DNA of 64,000 nt, taken from Ancistrus triradiatus (taxonomy: Eukaryota > Chordata > Actinopteri > Siluriformes > Loricariidae). The notes under the pieces are model-generated. The model saw only the letters and a list, made by a program, of their open reading frames with translations, searched no databases and was not told the origin of the DNA. The stretch lies in NCBI GenBank assembly GCA_025084515.1, contig JAJAGP010000205.1, positions 248,001 to 312,000 on the forward strand, in the 5' to 3' direction. Of this stretch, positions 58,301-64,000 are shown piece after piece. The position numbers and the translations under genes are program-made. Every line of letters begins with the position of its first letter. The first letter of the stretch is position 1.

Positions 58301-60599
58301 ATACTGCGTTTCAGAGTCTCTGCGAAGTGTTTGACAGCTGTTTCGCTGCCTTTAATTCTGTGGTGCGTTAATACTAGGGTTGCCAGATCCAGCGATAATA
58401 ATCCATCACAGTCAATTGAAGGCCATATAAAGCTAAATCTTTAGAATAAGCTGCCCTGGAAACCGCGCCATGTTAGGAAATCGGGTAACTGGTATACATG
58501 CAGTGAGTAATCCAATTACTGGGGTAAAATCCAGTTCTCTTTATCGGATTTCTTAATCTGTTTTGTAGATGTGAATGTGCTGTGTACATGACCACTTGAA
58601 TAATCAGATAACAGTTAGCATACTTGACCAGTGTACCACCAGAGCACCAGTGACTGTTCGCTTACCATCAAATCTGTCACACACCATGACATGCACAGTT
58701 GTGGCAAGATAATTGTTACTCATATTATTCATGGGCGGCCATAAGTTGCAAACATTTGGTGTTTGTATGTGTGTGCAGGGAGCAGATCCTGCGTGTAAAA
58801 GCCGAAGAGGACAAAATCCCACTACTGCTGGTTGGGAACAAGTCCGATCTGGAGGATCGCAGGCAGGTCTCGGTGGATGATGCTAGGTCTAAAGCAGAAG
58901 ATTGGGGTGTGCAGTATGTGGAGACGTCTGCCAAAACACGGGCCAATGTAGATAAGGTTGGTCTATGCACTCGCAATCCTACTGTCTGAGAATTTCCCAT
59001 TAAAACATAATGCGTGTCTATAATAGTGTGTATATACAGTGGTGCTTGAAAGTTTGTGAACCCTTTAGAATTTTCTGCATAAATGTAACCTAAAACATCA
59101 TCAGATTTTCACACAAGTCCTAAAAGTAGATCAAGAGAACCCAGTTAAACACATGAGACAAAATATTATACTTGGTTATTTATTTATTGAGGAAAATGAT
59201 CCAATATTACATATTAGTGAGTGGCAAAAGTATGTGAACCTTAGCTTTCAGAATCTGGTGTGACCCCTGCTCACTTCAGGTCCTTCCACAACATTTCGAT
59301 TGGATTAAGGACAGAACTTTGACTTGGCCATTCCAAAACATTAACTTTATTCTTCTTTAACCATTCTTTGGTAGAACAACTTGTGTGCTTAGGGTCGTTG
59401 TCTTGCTGCATGACCCACCTTCTCTTGAGATTCAGTTCATGGACAGATGTCCTGACATTTTCCTTTAGAATTCTCTGATATAATTCAGAATTCATTGTTC
59501 CATCAATGATGGTAAGCCGTCCTGGCCCAGATGCAGCAAAACAGCCCCAAACCATGATACTACCACCACCATGTTTTATAGATAAGATAAGGTTCTTATG
59601 CTGGAATGCAGTGTTTTCCTTTCTCCAAACATAACGCTTTTCTTTTAAACGAAAAAGTTCTATTTTGGTCTCATCCGTCCACAAAACATTCTTCCAATAG
59701 CCTTCTGGCTTGTCCACGTGATCTTTAGCAAACTGTAGACGAGCAGCAATGTCCTTTTTGGAGAGCAGTGGCTTTCTCCTTGTAACCCTGCCATGCACAA
59801 CATTGTTGTTCAGTGTTCTTCTGATGGTGGACTCATGAACATTAACATTAGCCAATGTGAGAGAGGCCTTCAGTTGCTTAGAAGTTACCCTGGGGTCCTT
59901 TGTGACTATTAACTATTACACGCCTTCCTCTTGGAGTGATCTTTGTTGGGCGACCACTCCTGGCAGGGTAAATTTCCTCCATTTGTACAGAATCTGACTG
60001 ACTGTGGATTGGTGGAATCCAAACTCTTTAGAGATGGTTTTGTAACATTTTCCAGCCTGAGGTATTTTTCTGAGGTCGTCAGAAAGCTCCTTTGTTTGTG
60101 CCCTGATACACTTCCACAAACGTGTTGTGAAGAGCAGACTTTGATACATCCCTGTTCTTTAAATAAAACAGGGTGCCCACTCGCACCTGATTGTCATCCC
60201 ATTGATTGAAAACACCTGACTCTAATTTCACCTTCAAATTAACTTCTAATCCTAGAGGTTCACATACTTTTGCCACTCACTAATATGTAATATTGGATCA
60301 TTTTGCTCAGTAAATAAATGACCAAGTATAATATTTTTGTTTAACAGGGTTCTGTTCATCTACTTTTAGGAAAATCTGATGATGTTTTAGGTCATATTTA
60401 TGCAGAAATATAGAAAATTCTAAAGGGTTCACAAACCTTCAAGCACCACTGTAATTGTAAATGGTTCCTTCCATAGGTATTTTTTGACCTCATGAGGGAA
60501 GTGCGAGCCAAGAAGATGTCGGAAAACAAGGACAAAAACGGCAAGGGAAAGAACAAGAAGAACAAGAAGAGCTTTAAGGAACGGTGCTGTTTACTGTGA
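52218..60599 (+). CDS. ralb: RalB, Ras-family small GTPase (whole coding region)
   Basis: Exons 52218-52331, 54545-54753, 58779-58956 and 60477-60599 join in phase to 207 residues plus stop. Visible motifs are P-loop GSGGVGKS (21-28), effector loop [11 protein letters not shown] (39-49), DTAGQE (68-73), NKSD (128-131), ETSAK (156-160), a lysine-rich hypervariable tail and CAAX box CCLL for geranylgeranylation. RalB is a membrane-attached GTP/GDP switch that signals to exocyst subunits and RalBP1 in vesicle delivery, survival signalling and migration. The choice of RALB over RALA rests on [30 protein letters not shown] and [10 protein letters not shown], which match the B form. All GTPase residues look intact. 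The serine in KKSFKERCC corresponds to the human RalB Ser198 phosphosite. Confidence 0.97.
52355..52600 (-). mobile_element. Partial copy of the 47.4-47.6 kb hAT-like block
   Basis: TCATATACGGCATATCTTCC, AATGGAAACTGGGTATATTT and CACACACAATTGATAC align with 47460-47580. It starts 24 bp after the ralb donor at 52331. Confidence 0.55.
53225..54502 (+). mobile_element. Degenerate Tc1-like element, family I
   Basis: Left arm: TTGTTTTAGCAATAATAACC, CTAAGATATGCTAAAGCTCA. Right arm: ATTGCTAAAACAACAAATCT through GGCCTGCACAATACTGT, inverted relative to the family I left end at 41105. A possible transposase relic near 54370-54450 contains GGAGTGATGAATCCAAGTTT (equivalent to WSDESKF). It ends 42 bp before ralb exon 3. 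Confidence 0.5.
54545..54753 (+). CDS. ralb: ralb coding exon: effector loop and switch II
   Basis: Begins [16 protein letters not shown] after TTATGTCAG and ends AEFR at donor GTCAGT, leaving phase 2. It carries switch [21 protein letters not shown] and the RalB-type [19 protein letters not shown]. Confidence 0.95.
54948..55050. repeat. hAT-like fragment (GATCGGCCG words)
   Basis: AGAGATGCAATGATCGATCG and GGTGATCGGCCGATCAGTCT are typical of subterminal repeats of a common non-autonomous hAT. Confidence 0.4.
55140..55790 (+). repeat. Dispersed fish repeat containing a large palindrome
   Basis: The right half (AGGGAGTTTTGCCTTGCCAC ... CACTATATAAATAAATCTGA) matches my knowledge of a common teleost repeat that ends in GCTATA(C/T)AAATAAA. 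The palindrome at 55311-55469 sits in its left part. Confidence 0.5.
55311..55469. repeat. Long near-perfect palindrome (hairpin)
   Basis: 55319-55381 is the exact reverse complement of 55398-55460 (63 of 63). One unpaired T at 55461 separates it from eight more pairs (55311-55318 with 55462-55469). The spacer is 16 nt, four further pairs forming inside it. The left arm begins TTATCTGGGGACGAAGTGCC. Confidence 0.95.
56054..56073. repeat. Poly-T tract
   Basis: About 20 consecutive T in ralb intron 3. Nothing recognised from 56075 to 56700. Confidence 0.8.
56705..58620 (-). repeat. Repeat P, inverted copy split by a Tc1
   Basis: The left part (GCGTTTACATGCACTTAATA, AGAAAATCAGATTTTGTCAG) resumes at 58141 (GCACTTGAGTAATCAGATAA, TTGCCAGATCCAGCGATAA, TACATGACCACTTGAATAAT). 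Removing 56787-58138 and one TA restores the order of the 13.3 kb copy, inverted. Confidence 0.65.
56787..58138 (+). mobile_element. Tc1-like element, family B, with both ends
   Basis: 1352 bp, TA-flanked, ends CAGTGAGGCAAAAAAGTTTT and ACTTTTTTGCCCCACTG. The transposase starts at 57154: [40 protein letters not shown] (HTH). An internal deletion near 57510 removes the segment with the first catalytic Asp. Downstream, [15 protein letters not shown] and [19 protein letters not shown] remain. It is the best-preserved family B N-terminus in the window, but inactive. Confidence 0.9.
58779..58956 (+). CDS. ralb: ralb coding exon: NKSD and ETSAK motifs
   Basis: Begins after GTGTGTGCAG and encodes [38 protein letters not shown] and [16 protein letters not shown] to donor GTTGGT. 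It holds the guanine-base specificity motifs. Confidence 0.95.
59037..60451 (-). mobile_element. Tc1-like element, family F, nearly full length
   Basis: 1415 bp, TA-flanked, ends CAGTGGTGCTTGAAAGTTTG and its inverse, with inner repeats GGCAAAAGTATGTGAACC at both arms. It occupies almost all of ralb intron 4 (58957-60476), antisense to ralb. Confidence 0.92.
59260..60149 (-). pseudogene. Family F Tc1 transposase, broken
   Basis: The N-terminal HTH segment ([20 protein letters not shown]) is in one frame. The catalytic part then runs open from 59855 to 59271: [40 protein letters not shown] (first Asp), [32 protein letters not shown] (second Asp), [12 protein letters not shown] (Glu). The three catalytic residues survive, but a frameshift separates the HTH and the last ~50 residues are deleted (compare the copy at 35400-35627). 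Confidence 0.85.
60477..60599 (+). CDS. ralb: ralb terminal coding exon with CAAX box
   Basis: The acceptor CCTTCCATAG precedes [20 protein letters not shown], a [10 protein letters not shown] basic tail, SFKERCCLL and TGA at 60597-60599. The basic tail and CCLL motif direct geranylgeranylation and membrane binding. A Tc1 element ends 25 bp before the exon. Confidence 0.96.
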   Translation, partial: VFFDLMREVRAKKMSENKDKNGKGKNKKNKKSFKERCCLL

Positions 60600-62204
60600 A
60601 CGCCACCCGGACTTTCCACGCCAAATCCACCTTCTACATTTTGTCTCTTCGTTAAAATCAAATCACGATTAATAGCGTTTTGAACTGTTACTACAGCCTT
60701 TTGCCCTTTCCATGCAACTATCAGATCAAAGCCATGATCTTTGAAATGGCTGACGATGGACTGTAGCACTTTTGGACTAACAATGAGACCAACCTTCATC
60801 CAACACTAATCTTTTTATCTTGGTAACTTATATTTACAGCTTGTTTCAGGGCTCTTCCGCAGCTATTACACTTGCAGCCTGAAATCTATTTAGTTTTGAA
60901 TCTAACTGAATAATCCTTCATTCATTGAAGTAGACAGTTTTCATGTTTGTTTCCCTCTTTTAATACACCTGATGGCAACATTGGGTAAATGTCCAGTATT
61001 TTTAAAATCTCAGTACAAATCGATCCCAGTGATCTTTACACCACAATCACGTTGTGCCAGATTAAAGAGGAGAGACACTGTGCTCAGTCTTGATCCATTC
61101 AGTAAATTTAGACACTTTACATGAGTTGGATATAAATGCAAGATCAAGTGCTGTCACTCCATGACTGAAGCCAGTTTTATGCTGTATCATATATTTGTTG
61201 ACTGAAGTTTTACTTTTACACTTGGTCTTGTCATGCGTCTTGTATCAGGTTTGTACCCTGGAAATATTTTATCCACATGAATTTGAAGTTAAGTCAATCA
61301 GCAGTCAAATGGATATGGGAATTGCCTCATAACCCTGGACCACTTGCTTCTGTGTTGGTTTTTATTTGTAATACAGGTATGCACTACACTCTGTGAAAAA
61401 GGTAGGTTTTCATACATTACCATAGTCACATAGGCTTTTTAAGCTACTGTAATGTCAATCTAGAGGACATTTAGACTAGAAAACTGTGCAAAGATATGTC
61501 AAGGTGTCACAGATACCGCTGAAGACATGAGTGAATGAAACGACTGAATTCTGTTTGTAGAAAGACGAAAATGCATTGATGGACAGTATTATGAACAACA
61601 CAGAAGATCAGCCAGATGAATCAGAGACTCAACGAGTGAATGTGAACCAGTTTATATAGTTATAGCTTAGAGAGAATATACAGGTAGTGGCTGGACAAAC
61701 AAAGGAGTACTACCTACAGTAGGACAGGCACAAAAACTAACACCATTTACAACTTGTTACAAATGAGTATACACACTAACACGAGTAACATGCACAAAAA
61801 AGTCTCTAAACACATCAACCGAGCTAGAAGAGTCTCGAGTCCAAATGTGAGCTAAAAAGCAAGCGAGCACACGACTGGGAGGTCGCTACACACACATGAA
61901 TGATGGCGTTGATTGGCTGGTTACGGCTACAGAGTTAAAAGAGTGATTTTTATTTGTTTTTGTAATTATTATAATTATTAAGACCTCGGAAATTAAAGTG
62001 AACGGATGTTGATCGGATGGTCAGTTACACGATGTCCTTAATTTAAGGACATTAAGTCCTTAAGCTAAGAGGAAGGCACCTCATTGCATTCGCTGCGGCT
62101 ACTTTAAGTGGTTTACTGTCTACTTTAGATAGTGTCGTCTTTCTGAAAATGAAAGCTGTGCTTTTTCAAAAAGGTTTTGATAGTTACAAGCATTTCGGAG
62201 AGAT

Positions 62205-62348
62205 GGATACTGTGGGACTGTGGTAGCCTAGCGGGTAAGGTACTGGACTATGGACCAGAAGCAAGACCCTTAACCCACAATTGCTTGGATTGTAACTTGT
62301 AAGTCGCTCTGGATAAGAGCGTCTGCTAAATGCTGTAAATGTAAATGG
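62205..62348 (+). mobile_element. V-SINE-like SINE inside ralb 3' UTR
   Basis: GGGACTGTGGTAGCCTAGCG head, then a deletion across the B-box region, then CAAGACCCTTAACCCACAAT, GTAAGTCGCTCTGGATAAGA, GCGTCTGCTAAATGCTGTAA and ATGTAAATG tail. Same sense as ralb. Confidence 0.8.
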
Positions 62349-62389
62349 ATACATTTACCGGTACACTCTTATTCATATGTAGTGCAGCT

Positions 62390-62485
62390 CCTGTGGTTCA
62401 GAGGTAAGAGCCAGCTGTTGGAAACAGTCCCTTCCTGAGGACCTGGGTTGTTACCCCAGGTTGGGTGGTGTGGTTCCGGAGATCT
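62390..62485 (+). repeat. Possible tRNA-like SINE head
   Basis: GTGGTTCAGAGGTAAGAGCC (A-box-like) and GACCTGGGTTGTTACCCCAG; weak, no tail recognised. 62.49-63.10 kb holds no other recognised feature. Confidence 0.3.
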
Positions 62486-63182
62486 GGCGTTCCATTGAGA
62501 GCAAATGGGGAAGAGGCTCTGTACCATGTATGCAGGTCAAAGAGGAAATTTTAATGTGGCTACAGTGTCTCTCAAACCTCATCCTGTGGTGGTGGATACA
62601 AATGGGTCGGACAAATTGAGTGTATTCTCACACAATTTCATATGGCTTATCCAGTCCTGATGCTCACACAGTCCTGATATTCGACGCACGAAACGACTTA
62701 ATGTAAACTTGGTATCGACTGAAAGCTGAATAAAGCTTCTCAGGCAGCAGTGTACATATATTAGTACACACTACCCTCTAGTGGAGAAACTAATACTTCA
62801 CAGGTCACATGGGCACCACGCGCTTACATACGATTGTACTCTTGAAGCGGTTGCCATGATGAGGGTGATGTTTTACTGAACTATTTTTGTACCAACTATT
62901 TTCTGCCGTGACCCAACGAGACGACTGTGCCATGGGTATGTGTGCCAACCTAATACTGATTAGGGACGATTTCTGAATGCACAAACACTTGTTTTATTTT
63001 CATTTCAGTGCTACAGGCTCGACTTAACTAACATACTTTAATTGCTGTATATGCTCTGGGCTTTCACCTAAACTAATTACACTGATTCATGTTTGTTGCC
63101 AAATAAACATTTTTGACGTATTTCTCCGCATGGTATTCAGATCGGTTTCTTTAGACCCTCTTTCTAATGAGCAGAAGCCTCA

Positions 63183-63545
63183 CAAAACTAGAAAACCAGC
63201 CCAGTTTGACTAGCCAGAACCAGCTGGAACGAGCCTGTGTGTCCAAAACCCTCTAAAACCAGCAAACCAGCTCAGTTTGACCAGCTAAAACCAGCTGGAA
63301 CCAGCATGTCTATCCAAATCCCTCTAAAATCAGCATACCAGCCCAGTTTGACCAGTTGGAACCAGCCTGTGTGCCCAAAAACCCTCTAAAACCAGCAAAC
63401 CAGTCCAGTTTGACTAGCTAGAACCAGTGTGACATGCTGGAACCAGCCTGACCAGATGGTGTGTCACCTAAACACCTCTTAAACCAGGAAACCAGACCAG
63501 CCTAACCAGCTGAGACTGGTAACCAGCTAAAACCAGCCTGCTGGT
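63183..63545. repeat. Minisatellite of ACCAGCTGGAACCAGC-type units
   Basis: About four diverged units of roughly 85 bp sharing AAACCAGC, CAGTTTGACCAGCT, GAACCAGCCTGTGTG and CCAAAACCCTCTAAAACCAG. It is a known style of fish minisatellite. From 63.55 kb to the end nothing is recognised, except that 63897-63925 (TATAATATGGTGTTCAGA) repeats 10680-10700. Confidence 0.85.
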
Positions 63546-64000
63546 ATAGACTGTTTTTTTTTCAGCATTGCAGCCATTTATAGTTTGTTAAAATACTATA
63601 TTTAGTATTTTATGAGCCTGGTAAACAAACTGAATACAAAATAAAAGCTAATAATAACTGGATTAAGTATGTCATAAAAGTGCTTCTCAGGCTTCAAGGG
63701 TTTTACAGCTTAAATATATTTGATCATCAGTAATGACTTGTTTATACACAACTGTCATATAATTATGACTGAAATGCACCAGACATCCTTCACTAAGGGT
63801 TATACATGTTGTGTGACAGATTAGTGTATGGGAACTGCTATTTAGTCAATAATGATACACTACAGTATCCCATATTTGTGCTAAGTTCTAAGTAGAGTAT
63901 ATAATATGGTGTTCAGATAACATCCAGTTTGCTCAATGTGCAATTTCAATCAAAGACTGAAGCACTACCTGACGTTTATCCCGCTTCTATGCAGAGTCCA

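Larger units (their letters stand above)
60600..63125 (+). other. ralb: ralb 3' untranslated region
   Basis: Non-coding sequence follows the stop codon. Two AATAAA hexamers on the plus strand, at 62729-62734 and 63102-63107, are candidate polyadenylation signals. A SINE copy (62205-62348) lies within it. The true end could be earlier. Confidence 0.5.

Overview
The window looks like a piece of a teleost fish genome. It is AT-rich, has two split protein-coding genes with GT/AG introns, and is filled with Tc1/mariner copies, hAT and pogo remnants, tRNA-derived SINEs with a fish-type tail, and long microsatellites. The mix of Tc1 families and the SINE tail suggest an ostariophysan, perhaps a catfish. 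That placement is inference, not proof.

Two host genes lie head to head. On the minus strand, a seven-coding-exon kelch-repeat gene runs from 20283 down to its stop codon at 9138 (423 codons plus stop, every exon join in phase). A probable non-coding first exon is near 22.1-22.25 kb. I do not recognise an orthologue name. On the plus strand, ralb (Ras-like small GTPase RalB) has four coding exons at 52218-52331, 54545-54753, 58779-58956 and 60477-60599. They encode 207 residues ending in the CAAX box CCLL. A plausible non-coding first exon ends at 27463, which would make intron 1 about 24.7 kb.

Layout: 1-9.1 kb is intergenic, with a SINE, two nested TIR elements, an L1-type reverse transcriptase relic and two Tc1 families. 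9.1-22.3 kb is the kelch gene, with Tc1 copies in its introns. 22.3-27.3 kb is the shared upstream interval, with a LINE relic, a chimeric Tc1 and a mariner-type MITE. 27.3-52.2 kb is ralb intron 1: degenerate ~400 bp tandem units, many Tc1 copies, an unusual array of ~32 bp repeats in both orientations (43.8-46.45 kb), a hAT element with a perfect 8 bp target duplication, and a pogo remnant. 52.2-60.6 kb holds the ralb coding exons. After 60.6 kb comes the ralb 3' untranslated region (with a SINE copy), then a minisatellite at 63.18-63.55 kb.

For reference I letter the Tc1 families by their ends: A (TACAACCCCAAATC), B (CAGTGGGGCAAAAAAG), C (long inverted repeats containing TCTTGCCACAAGAGGG), D (CTAATAAAGTGGCCAG), E (CCTGGCAAAAAGTATGG), F (CAGTGGTGCTTGAAAG), H (GGTTGGACAATGAAAC), I (CAGTACTGTGCAAAAG). 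The most unusual structures are the ~32 bp foldback-like array, a near-perfect 71 bp-arm palindrome in ralb intron 3, two Tc1 copies assembled from halves of different families, and transposon or microsatellite sequence lying 14-45 bp from splice sites of both host genes.
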